Positions 1 to 5,329 of a stretch of DNA of 6,332 nucleotides are shown one piece after another. The stretch lies in the NCBI GenBank assembly GCA_000997405.1, contig LCBU01000033.1:10002-16333 (forward strand), given 5' to 3'. Below the pieces are notes generated by a model that had not been told where the DNA came from, ran no database searches, and was given only the letters and a program-made list of their open reading frames with translations. The translations under genes and the position numbers were made by a program. The stretch is from Candidatus Woesebacteria bacterium GW2011_GWA1_41_7. Its GTDB lineage: Bacteria > Patescibacteriota > Microgenomatia > UBA8517. Each line of letters opens with the position of its first letter. Position 1 is the stretch's first letter.

Positions 1-87
1 GCAAAGATCGACGCATTACCTGAGGATGAACTTCACACAGTTCCAAAAGAAATCTATGACCGCTACATGCGGAATGAACTCCAATAG
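1..87 (+). CDS. C-terminal end of an unidentified phage protein (partial)
   Basis: An open frame enters from the left edge and ends at TAG (85-87), giving 28 residues that begin AKIDALPEDELHT and end MRNELQ. The fragment is charged and predicted helical, with no cysteine and no recognisable motif. It stops 13 bases before the major capsid gene, and its stop codon abuts that gene's Shine-Dalgarno site, so the two are almost certainly co-transcribed. In tailed phages the gene just before the capsid gene is often a scaffolding protein or protease, and a scaffold would fit by position. The visible sequence is too short to decide, so the function is left open. Confidence 0.75.
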   Translation, partial: AKIDALPEDELHTVPKEIYDRYMRNELQ

Positions 88-92
88 GGAGG
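88..92 (+). promoter_or_regulatory. Ribosome binding site of the major capsid gene
   Basis: GGAGG lies 8 bases before the ATG at 101, inside the purine-rich stretch GGGAGGAAGG (87-96). It directly follows the TAG of the upstream gene. The strong site fits a highly expressed capsid protein and supports ATG 101 as the start. Confidence 0.8.
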
Positions 93-100
93 AAGGTTAA

Positions 101-1165
101 ATGGCTAAACCTGTATTTTTAACAAATGACCCGTTGACTCGGAAGAAATGGGCGAAGGATCTTTTCCCGCTCGTTCTGAAGAATATTGAAGGGAATGAGC
201 TGATCGGTTCCAGCGCAGACTCCATCATTCAGATGCGTACTGAGCTCGCGAAGGGGGAAGGGGATCAAATCACTTTCGGTATCCGTCTCCCGCTGACCCA
301 GGAAGGTATTGTCGGTGACGATACTGTTGAAGGGAATGAGGAGAAGCTCCGTTTCCGTAACTTCAAAATGACCATTGAAGAACTCAACCTCGCCGTTGAT
401 ACTGGCGGAAAGATGGATGAGCAGCGGATTCCCTACGACCTGATGCAGGAAGGGAAAGATGGCTTGCAGTATCGTTGGAGTGATATCTTATCCGACCAGA
501 TCTTCGCGCACCTGTGCGGGGATTCCACCTACAAGATCGCCGGAAAGGTATTCGCGCAGGCTCCACTCGAGCCCGACACGAACCACATCATCGTCTGCAA
601 TGATGGCACTGCAACTGCCCTCGATTCTTCTCACGAGGCAGGTCTTGGTTTCCTCGATCGCATGAAGCAGCAGGCGGAAGTCCCGGTCTCCGAATCCACC
701 GGATACAGAATCCGTCCAATCATGGTCAACGGCAAGAAGATGTACCGTGTTATTCTCCACAACTTCGTTTTCGACCGTCTCCGCGCAGATGTAAACGCCG
801 GCGCCTGGGGTGATATGCTCCGTTCCGCCCAGAAACTCGGAGTCCCCAACGTCGAGTTTGAATACAACGGAATGCTGGTATCCAAGTCCGAGCGTATCCG
901 GTCCACCACCACTGGTGAATACCGTAACGTTCTTCTCGGCGCGCAAGCAGCATGTATCGCCTGGGGTGGGGCAGGTGAATCCAAATCCACTACTATGGCA
1001 TTCGTCCCTTACACCCGTGACGCCGAACGCTACGTCATGATCCGTGGCGGAGGTATCCTCGGTGTCAAGGCCACCCGTTTTGTAACTGGTTCCAACGCCG
1101 ACAGCACTGGCGAAGACTATGGTAAGATTGTCGGTCTGTCCTACGCCACTCGCCTCGGTTCTTAA
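101..1165 (+). CDS. Major capsid protein, N4 gp56 / DUF4043 type
   Basis: This 354-residue protein is the likely shell subunit of the phage head. The N-terminal third matches what I know of the N4 gp56/DUF4043 capsid family. It has an LTRKKWAKDLF segment (about 12-22), a GDQITF motif (54-59), a VGDDTVEGNEEKLRF loop (71-85), then a MTIEELNLAVDTGGKMDEQ stretch (90-108) and an IPYDL (110-114) leading into the helix WSDILSDQIFAHLCG (126-140). Family members are usually about 350-400 residues, so the length looks complete. The start is fixed by the GGAGG at 88-92. Codons favour C in the third position (TCC, ATC, GGC, AAC) more than in genes further right, consistent with high expression. It is followed 11 bases later by a small beta-rich protein. 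The family call is from memory of motifs, without a search. Confidence 0.88.
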   Translation: MAKPVFLTNDPLTRKKWAKDLFPLVLKNIEGNELIGSSADSIIQMRTELAKGEGDQITFGIRLPLTQEGIVGDDTVEGNEEKLRFRNFKMTIEELNLAVDTGGKMDEQRIPYDLMQEGKDGLQYRWSDILSDQIFAHLCGDSTYKIAGKVFAQAPLEPDTNHIIVCNDGTATALDSSHEAGLGFLDRMKQQAEVPVSESTGYRIRPIMVNGKKMYRVILHNFVFDRLRADVNAGAWGDMLRSAQKLGVPNVEFEYNGMLVSKSERIRSTTTGEYRNVLLGAQAACIAWGGAGESKSTTMAFVPYTRDAERYVMIRGGGILGVKATRFVTGSNADSTGEDYGKIVGLSYATRLGS

Positions 1166-1170
1166 GGAGG
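1164..1170 (+). promoter_or_regulatory. Strong ribosome binding site fused to the capsid gene stop codon
   Basis: AAGGAGG begins within the TAA stop (1163-1165) of the capsid gene and lies 6 bases before ATG 1177. It is a near-perfect anti-16S match, and the stop/Shine-Dalgarno overlap would let ribosomes finishing the capsid gene start the next one. The same TAAGGAG arrangement recurs at 4458-4464 and 4857-4863. Confidence 0.8.
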
Positions 1171-1176
1171 TTTAAA

Positions 1177-1578
1177 ATGGCAGATCTAAAAGCCAGAAAG
1201 CAGTCTGATGTACTATGGGTCAGGGCTTCCATCAAGGTAGCCCCGGCCGATGGTACACATGTCGTCTGCCCGATCCCCGCCAATACACTGGTGGAAGAAG
1301 TGAAGGTCTACAAATCCGTAGCCTTTACTGCGGCAGGCTCAACCCTTAAAGTTGGTTTCACAGGGAATAAGGAGGTAGCCGTAACTGACTATTTCATGAC
1401 CTCTGAAACCGCGCTTCCAGGCGAAGTAGGTATGGTCTCCTCGTTCCAAGGGAAAGTCCCTGGGTCCGGCGGGAAGTACTTCACTCATCCTGGCAACATC
1501 ACTATAACAACCAATGACAATGGCGGAACTGCAGGTACTCTCCAAGTATTTGTTAAATACGCCCAGGTCAAAAACTAA
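1177..1578 (+). CDS. Small beta-rich phage structural protein, putative capsid-associated (133 aa)
   Basis: The 133-residue product has no signal peptide or membrane segment. After a basic N-terminus (KARKQ) it is nearly all predicted beta strand. The pattern runs IPANTLVEEVKV (33-44), AFTAAGSTLKVGF (49-61), a glycine-rich loop VPGSGGKYF (94-102) and a final strand TAGTLQVFVKY (118-128). I associate this pattern (an 'I.ag..v..V.v...tAF.gG..l.vG' opening and a 'G.v.V.v.Y' ending) with small proteins found next to capsid genes in tailed phages. Their role is usually unassigned, and decoration or head-completion are the obvious guesses. The start is set by the AAGGAGG at 1164-1170. The following gene appears to encode a distant relative. 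The structural role is inferred mainly from position. Confidence 0.7.
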   Translation: MADLKARKQSDVLWVRASIKVAPADGTHVVCPIPANTLVEEVKVYKSVAFTAAGSTLKVGFTGNKEVAVTDYFMTSETALPGEVGMVSSFQGKVPGSGGKYFTHPGNITITTNDNGGTAGTLQVFVKYAQVKN

Positions 1579-1591
1579 AGCGAGGTAGAAA

Positions 1592-2050
1592 ATGGCCTTT
1601 AAAGATCGACGAAGAAATGATGTACGGGATAACATCCAGGGACGGACTGTATGGATTACCTCTGCGGAGATTAACATTGCAGATGTAGGCGCCGGGACCA
1701 CGGTTCTCTTCAGTTTCCCGAAAGCGAATGAGACCTATATTATCGACAAATGTGCGCTGGATGTACTGACGGACTTGGATGCGGGCACAGTAACTATCGG
1801 ACACGGTTCCCTCCCGCTTGACACCACTGCCGAATCTGGAACCCTGACCACCACCAGTGCCACGTCTCTGTGGGATACTGATAATGGTGATGAGACCACT
1901 GGAACCATCTTCAACATTGACGACCAAGCTCCCATCGTCCTTGTTGGTGCGGCCTCCACTGTCCCGGTTATCATCGCTACTATCGCAACCGCAGCTACCG
2001 GTCGTTTCCGAGTACATCTGCGAATCACTGCCCTCCCGTCTTACAGTTGA
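1592..2050 (+). CDS. Second small beta-rich phage structural protein, putative capsid-associated (152 aa)
   Basis: The 152-residue product has a very basic, arginine-rich N-terminus (FKDRRRNDVR, 3-12), then a beta-rich body. Its strands follow the same order as in the preceding gene's product: SAEINIADVGAGTTVLF (24-40), YIIDKCALDVLTDLDAGTVTIG (within 49-70), a Ser/Thr-rich stretch GTLTTTSATSLWDTDNGDE (83-101) and a final TGRFRVHLRIT (136-146). There are no membrane helices; the Ile/Ala/Thr-rich VPVIIATIATAATG (124-137) is more likely a strand than a transmembrane segment. The start ATG 1592 has GAGGT at 1582-1586, 13 bases after the previous stop. The basic arm could touch DNA or the capsid inner surface, but this is a guess. 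A decoration or head-associated role is inferred from position beside the capsid gene. Confidence 0.68.
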   Translation: MAFKDRRRNDVRDNIQGRTVWITSAEINIADVGAGTTVLFSFPKANETYIIDKCALDVLTDLDAGTVTIGHGSLPLDTTAESGTLTTTSATSLWDTDNGDETTGTIFNIDDQAPIVLVGAASTVPVIIATIATAATGRFRVHLRITALPSYS

Positions 2051-2051
2051 T

Positions 2052-2070
2052 TTCGTGAAAATTTCACGAA
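2052..2070. repeat. Perfect inverted repeat between head genes and adaptor gene
   Basis: TTCGTGAAA and its exact reverse complement TTTCACGAA are separated by a single A. As RNA it would fold as a 7-bp stem (TTCGTGA/TCACGAA) with an AAATT loop. It starts two bases after the TGA at 2048-2050 and sits in the widest intergenic gap of the window (51 bases). No T run follows it on either strand, so it does not look like a classical intrinsic terminator. It may be an mRNA-stabilising or processing hairpin, a partial attenuator or a protein-binding palindrome. A short direct repeat, CTTAAC at 2076-2081 and 2085-2090, lies just downstream. Confidence 0.6.
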
Positions 2071-2101
2071 TCTAACTTAACCATCTTAACAAGGTCAGGA
2101 A

Positions 2102-2740
2102 ATGAACTATCAAGAACTCCAGGATGAAGTCAGCATAGCCGTTACCTCAAGTACCACGGAACTTGATGAACTTATTCCTGGCCTTGTTAATGATGCAGTT
2201 GCGGCAATAGCGAATGAGCCGGGGGTTATTCTCCCGGCATTGAAGAGTATCACATCGGTCACCTTGGAGGCTAACGAAACCTCCATCTCCTTAACATCCG
2301 TAGACTCCACAAAACTTCTTTTCGCAGCAGTAAATGGTTCTTTAATATACCCTGAAAACAGTCTCGAAGCCTTTTTAGAAAAATACCCCGACCTGACAAT
2401 TACCGGGGATGTGGAAGCTATAGTGTATGAGAACTCTACTCTATGGTATGCGCGGAAGTTAATTGAAGAACTCCCCGCGACCTTGCTTCTGTATAAAAAC
2501 CCTGATCTCTTAGAAGAGACAACTGACATCCCATCCTGCATTCCCCCGCATCTACACAGGGAAACCATCATCCCATACTGTGCAGCGTACCTTTGGGATA
2601 AGATAGAACATGAGATGGAACTTCAGCAAAAAACACAAACAAAAGCTTACGAATACCAGTACACCAAAGGTCTCCAGAAACTTAAAGAATACCTTGCTTC
2701 CCGCCGCCGTGGGATGGTTCGCAGTGTGTGGAGTGTGTGA
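2102..2740 (+). CDS. Head-tail adaptor-like protein (phage adaptor family)
   Basis: The 212-residue protein probably docks on the portal ring and links it to the tail. It opens with the pattern typical of phage adaptor proteins: MNYQELQDEV, then ELDELIPGLVNDAVAAIANEP (20-40), a helix of the 'lp.lindA...ia' type. A beta-rich insert follows (KSITSVTLEANETSISL, 48-64), then helices with PPHLHRETIIPYCAAYLWDKIEHE (148-171) and a C-terminal YEYQYTKGLQKLKEY (183-197). The 'ph...i...aA.yL....E......A...Y...y..gl..l' ending is what I know from adaptor or connector proteins of podovirus-like phages such as SU10. AAGGT (2091-2095) is a plausible ribosome binding site. Its stop overlaps the next start by one base (TGATG), so the two are translationally coupled. 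The family is fairly confident; exact homology needs a profile search. Confidence 0.75.
   Translation: MNYQELQDEVSIAVTSSTTELDELIPGLVNDAVAAIANEPGVILPALKSITSVTLEANETSISLTSVDSTKLLFAAVNGSLIYPENSLEAFLEKYPDLTITGDVEAIVYENSTLWYARKLIEELPATLLLYKNPDLLEETTDIPSCIPPHLHRETIIPYCAAYLWDKIEHEMELQQKTQTKAYEYQYTKGLQKLKEYLASRRRGMVRSVWSV
2723..2740 (+). repeat. 9-base tandem duplication at the adaptor/nozzle gene junction
   Basis: AGTGTGTGG is followed directly by AGTGTGTGA, two 9-base units differing only in the last base. In the adaptor frame they read Ser-Val-Trp then Ser-Val-stop. The unit junction creates the GGAG (2730-2733) that serves as ribosome binding site for the next gene. Confidence 0.7.
2730..2733 (+). 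promoter_or_regulatory. Ribosome binding site deciding the start of the nozzle-like gene
   Basis: GGAG lies 6 bases before ATG 2740. Upstream in-frame GTG codons at 2728 and 2737 would overlap this site or sit too close to it, so ATG 2740 is the preferred start and the product is 406 residues long. Confidence 0.7.
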
Positions 2741-3960
2741 TGGAGGATATCAAACTCGGTCCCTTCCTTGGGATGAATAACATAACTCCCGACCACGCAG
2801 TACCGAAGGGATTCGTCAGGAATATAGTCAATGCTGATGTTAAGGGCGGGAAGGTTTCACGGCGAGGCGGGGAAACGAAAGTATATTCTGCATTGAAACC
2901 GAAGGGAGGATTCTCCTGCCCTGCTGGAAGTTACTTTATAGAAAAAGGATACATAAAGAAATTCCTTGGAACAACAGCCTCGACAATATATACTGGAATA
3001 AACGGAACTGAATACGCTTGGAATTACCTGAATGGTGTAGTATATTTCAGCGATGGAATTGTAAGCCTGAAAATTGAAAACGACATAGCTCGAAACTGGG
3101 GTATGCAGGTTCCAAGTTCTCCTGTAATCTATGGTGTAAGTGGAACCTACGGCGGAGGACAGTATCTCGCTGCAATCTGCTATGTTGATGCGGATGGAGT
3201 TGAATCCGGTGCGTCTGAGATTGTTGTTGTAGATTTACCGGATAATACTGGGATTGTCTTTGCGAACCTTCCTACTCCAATTGATCCGCAGGTTTCATAC
3301 GTTCGCCTATATCTCTCCACCCCGAATGGGAGTGAGCTATACCACATCGCAGATCTAACCCCCGGAACTCTTGATTATACTATAACCTCCGGACGGTATG
3401 ATGGAGGTAACATACTCGAACATACTTTCGTATCCCCGGCGCCAGCTGGGCGTATTATCCGATTCCACAACGGTAGAGCTTTTGTAGCAGATTCTTACGG
3501 AAGAGTCTTTTACTCCGATCCTTTAGAGTTAGACCATTTCAGACGCGGAGCAAACTTCCTACAGTTCTCTGCCATCGTGGATATAATGGAGCCTGTGAAA
3601 GGTGGGATATTCTTTGCATACTCCAACACAACTGAGTTCCATGCTGGAGATGTGGAGGAAGGTTTTAACATTAGTTCCAAATTCTCCTACGGTGGTATCT
3701 TCGGAACTGGGAGTAACGTCCCCAACTCTGACAACGTATGCTGGCAATCCCAACGTGGGATGTGCATAGGTTCCCCAGGTGGCGAGGTTAAAAACATAGT
3801 AGAAGAAAACGTCGCACCAGATTCGGGAACTTCCGGTGCATCACTTATCAAAGAACAAAACGGTCTACGGCAGTTCATCGTCTGTATAAAACAGCCTACA
3901 GCGTCTCCGCTGGCGGCAAAAAGTTGGATAGATGCCGAAGTAGCACGGCGAGGAGCTTGA
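2740..3960 (+). CDS. Beta-propeller nozzle / packaged-DNA stabilisation-like tail protein (P22 gp10-like)
   Basis: The 406-residue product probably closes the portal channel or forms the short tail. The N-terminus LGPFLGMNNITPDH (6-19), with RNIVNADVKGGKVSRRGG (27-44), is the 'G.n...p.......rn..NvdvdgG...rR.G' opening of phage nozzle and gp10-like propeller proteins. Residues about 123-215 look like an inserted fibronectin- or Ig-like beta sandwich (PVIYGVSGTYGGGQYLAAI, then YVDADGVESGAS). Next comes RFHNGRAFVADSYGRVFYSDP (241-261), the most typical propeller segment. Further blade-like stretches are MEPVKGGIFFAYSNTTEF (283-300) and VCWQSQRGMCIGSPGGEV (333-350). The ending SWIDAEVARRGA looks like a natural C-terminus for this group. 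The start at ATG 2740 is chosen over GTG 2728 because of the GGAG at 2730-2733. The call rests on motif pattern and on position after the adaptor gene. Confidence 0.72.
   Translation: MEDIKLGPFLGMNNITPDHAVPKGFVRNIVNADVKGGKVSRRGGETKVYSALKPKGGFSCPAGSYFIEKGYIKKFLGTTASTIYTGINGTEYAWNYLNGVVYFSDGIVSLKIENDIARNWGMQVPSSPVIYGVSGTYGGGQYLAAICYVDADGVESGASEIVVVDLPDNTGIVFANLPTPIDPQVSYVRLYLSTPNGSELYHIADLTPGTLDYTITSGRYDGGNILEHTFVSPAPAGRIIRFHNGRAFVADSYGRVFYSDPLELDHFRRGANFLQFSAIVDIMEPVKGGIFFAYSNTTEFHAGDVEEGFNISSKFSYGGIFGTGSNVPNSDNVCWQSQRGMCIGSPGGEVKNIVEENVAPDSGTSGASLIKEQNGLRQFIVCIKQPTASPLAAKSWIDAEVARRGA
3951..3955 (+). promoter_or_regulatory. Ribosome binding site deciding the start at 3963
   Basis: AGGAG lies 7 bases before ATG 3963 and within the last codons of the preceding gene. 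The longer reading from TTG 3924 would add 13 residues (MDRCRSSTARSLR) with no ribosome binding site of its own, so it is rejected. Confidence 0.75.
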
Positions 3961-3962
3961 GA

Positions 3963-4460
3963 ATGAAATTTAAGAAAACAGGGTTCATCTACACCATTGA
4001 GCATGTTGGGGTTGATGGCAGGACTAAGAGCATTGAGTACGTGGAAAATATCATCCACACTCTGGGCAGAAACTACATAATTGGCGCAGCATTCAAAGGA
4101 GCTTCGCAATTCACGAACTGGTATCTCGGTGCCTACGGTGCAGCGAGGATTCCTCTTGCCGCTGATACAATGATCACACTCATGGCTGACTGCGAGGAAC
4201 TTACCAGTTACACAGGAGATACCAGACTGGCTCTTACTCTTTCTGCTGTAGCAGATGGGGAGATGGATACCGTCGCAGCTCCGAATATTTTTGAGTTTCC
4301 TGCCGGTGCTACAGTCAGAGGAATTTTCCTCACCACCAACCCAACCAAGGGGAATAATACCGGCCTACTCGTTTCTTCGATCATTCTTCCTTCCCCGAAG
4401 GTAATTGATGCTGGAGAGAGTTTGAAGGTTCCGGCTGATTTTACCCTCAATACGTTATAA
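3963..4460 (+). CDS. Phage virion fibre-like structural protein (165 aa)
   Basis: The 165-residue product, read from ATG 3963, starts two bases after the propeller gene's stop. It is beta-rich after an N-terminal helix (YVENIIHTLGRNYIIGAAF, 26-44). Key stretches are TNWYLGAYGAARIPLAADTM (51-70), EELTSYTGDTRLALTLSA (78-95), AAPNIFEFPAGATVRGIFLT (105-124), GLLVSSIIL (134-142) and VIDAGESLKVPADFTL (147-162). The order 'WYlGl..A......d......E...Y....R......', '...f.f..a.tv.GaFl', 'V..GdsL.v.y.f.l' is one I recognise from small structural proteins of tailed phages, often labelled fibre or minor structural. The exact role is not established. It resembles the next gene's product, with WYLGAYGA matching YYLALHTG. 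There is no signal peptide or membrane segment. Confidence 0.68.
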   Translation: MKFKKTGFIYTIEHVGVDGRTKSIEYVENIIHTLGRNYIIGAAFKGASQFTNWYLGAYGAARIPLAADTMITLMADCEELTSYTGDTRLALTLSAVADGEMDTVAAPNIFEFPAGATVRGIFLTTNPTKGNNTGLLVSSIILPSPKVIDAGESLKVPADFTLNTL

Positions 4461-4464
4461 GGAG
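4459..4464 (+). promoter_or_regulatory. Ribosome binding site overlapping a stop codon
   Basis: AAGGAG shares two bases with the TAA at 4458-4460 and is 8 bases before ATG 4473. It is the second of three TAAGGAG junctions in the window. Confidence 0.75.
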
Positions 4465-4472
4465 TCAACGGA

Positions 4473-4859
4473 ATGGGCGCTTTTACAGTAGCAGAAGCAA
4501 ATGCCGTACTTGATGCTAGGTTCGTTACTGGCACCACATATTACCTTGCGCTGCACACCGGAGATCCAGGTGAAGATGGGGATGAGAATGAGGTTCTTGT
4601 CGCAGCGGATGCGGATTACGTTCGACAGGGATTCACCTTTGCCGGTCCTGCAGCCCTGAAACAAAAGCTGAACGATTCAGCAGTATCTTGGACTGTTGAC
4701 GCTGCTTCTGCAGGATACACAGTTACGCATGCTAGTATCTGGACTGCTGCTACGGCAGGGTCGTGTAAGTTCAAAGCAGCTTTGGCGGTCCCGAGAGCCT
4801 TGGTCGCAAACGGAGTTTTAACCTTTGAAATTGGCGAAGTTGTTGCCGCTTTGGATTAA
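4473..4859 (+). CDS. Tail fibre-like domain protein with YLALHTGDPG motif (128 aa)
   Basis: The 128-residue product matches a widespread small phage domain, often annotated as tail fibre-like. Visible marks are an N-terminal helix FTVAEANAVLDARF (4-17), YYLALHTGDPGEDGDENEV (23-41), then DADYVRQGFTFAGPA (46-60), NDSAVSWTVDAASAGYTVTH (67-86), the IW (89-90) with TAATAGSCKFKAAL (91-104), and ALVANGVLTFEIGEVV (109-124). The 'lyvaLHTadPgd.g..nEv.g..Y.Rq......a......n...v.f......tvtH..iwda..gG.l.f...l' pattern is characteristic. The domain is compact and beta-rich, and one protein consists of it alone. The start is fixed by the AAGGAG at 4459-4464. The family call is good; whether it sits on the head or the tail cannot be read from sequence. 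Confidence 0.78.
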   Translation: MGAFTVAEANAVLDARFVTGTTYYLALHTGDPGEDGDENEVLVAADADYVRQGFTFAGPAALKQKLNDSAVSWTVDAASAGYTVTHASIWTAATAGSCKFKAALAVPRALVANGVLTFEIGEVVAALD

Positions 4860-4863
4860 GGAG
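4858..4863 (+). promoter_or_regulatory. Ribosome binding site overlapping a stop codon
   Basis: AAGGAG shares two bases with the TAA at 4857-4859 and lies 7 bases before ATG 4871, repeating the arrangement seen at 1163-1170 and 4458-4464. Confidence 0.75.
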
Positions 4864-4870
4864 TTGTGAA

Positions 4871-5329
4871 ATGAAGATAGCATATTCTGTTCGTGATCTA
4901 ATGGTGCTGGCCGCTGCAGAAGCAATCAACGGCAATGTGATTCGCTGCTATGGTTCTCCTACAAGCGAGGCGGCGGCTGATGCACTTATCCCGGCTACCC
5001 CTGAAGCATCGATTGGTGCTGCTACTCTTTTGTGCATCATTTCAGCAGGCGGCGATGGTACTGGTGTGAATATGGCGACTGTTCCAGTGAACGGAGTTCT
5101 AGCGAAAGACCCCGCAGAATCATGGTGGGGAACGATGCTGGCGTCCGGGTATTTTTCTTTTTACCGGATATCAGCTACCGCAGATACTGGAGGAGCAAGT
5201 GATACCGAGCCAAGATTGCAAGGTACAATCGGAGTGATTGGCGCGGATTTCATCGTCAGTAACAGGTTCAAGTCAATTGGCGAAAAACAGGAAATGAACG
5301 CGTTCTACATCGGGGAGCCTGCTGAATAA
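4871..5329 (+). CDS. Small phage structural protein of the 'YsG..P..ad...G..LL' type (152 aa)
   Basis: The 152-residue product has an N-terminal amphipathic helix (SVRDLMVLAAAEAINGN, 6-22). It continues with VIRCYGSPTSEAAADALIP (23-41), GAATLLCIISAGG (49-61), VNGVLAKDPAESWWGTML (73-90), ASGYFSFYRISATADTGGAS (91-110), RLQGTIGVIGADFIVSN (115-131) and IGEKQEMNAFYI (136-147). This order (short 'i.iYsG..P.sad.a..g..Ll..is', 'G.lak...e.W.g...asG..sffR....', 'r.qGti...gaDl...n', 'g....i..f.i') is familiar from small proteins in the structural modules of many tailed phages, usually of unnamed role. The start has AAGGAG at 4858-4863. The stop TAA (5327-5329) overlaps the next ATG by one base. A virion surface or fibre-attachment role is an inference. 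Confidence 0.7.
   Translation: MKIAYSVRDLMVLAAAEAINGNVIRCYGSPTSEAAADALIPATPEASIGAATLLCIISAGGDGTGVNMATVPVNGVLAKDPAESWWGTMLASGYFSFYRISATADTGGASDTEPRLQGTIGVIGADFIVSNRFKSIGEKQEMNAFYIGEPAE

Noticed and set aside
488..946. A 152-codon open frame on the minus strand inside the capsid gene
   Set aside because: It is fully covered by the well-supported capsid gene, has no recognisable protein pattern and no matching ribosome binding site context. It is explained by the codon bias of the + strand.
1568..2017. A 149-codon minus-strand open frame opposite the second small structural gene
   Set aside because: Low-complexity, glycine/serine/arginine-rich translation with no family resemblance, lying opposite a coherent + strand gene.
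2052..2085. Intrinsic terminator at the palindrome
   Set aside because: A hairpin is possible, but the stem is only about 7 bp with modest GC and is followed by TCTAACTTAACC rather than a T run on either strand.
2051..2101. A sigma-70-type promoter in the gap before the adaptor gene
   Set aside because: The gap is AT-rich, but I find no pair of convincing -35 and -10 boxes at proper spacing.
2110..2571. A 153-codon minus-strand open frame opposite the adaptor gene
   Set aside because: It mirrors the adaptor frame and is serine-rich without motifs. The + strand reading gives a recognisable protein.
2728..2739. GTG 2728 as start of the nozzle-like gene
   Set aside because: The GGAG at 2730-2733 would lie inside the coding region. 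ATG 2740 has this site 6 bases upstream and overlaps the previous stop by one base.
3924..3962. Longer N-terminus for the 165-residue protein from TTG 3924
   Set aside because: It would overlap the preceding gene by 37 bases with no ribosome binding site, while ATG 3963 has AGGAG at the right distance.
3687..4109. A 140-codon minus-strand open frame spanning the 3960 gene junction
   Set aside because: It crosses two convincing + strand genes and has no motif.
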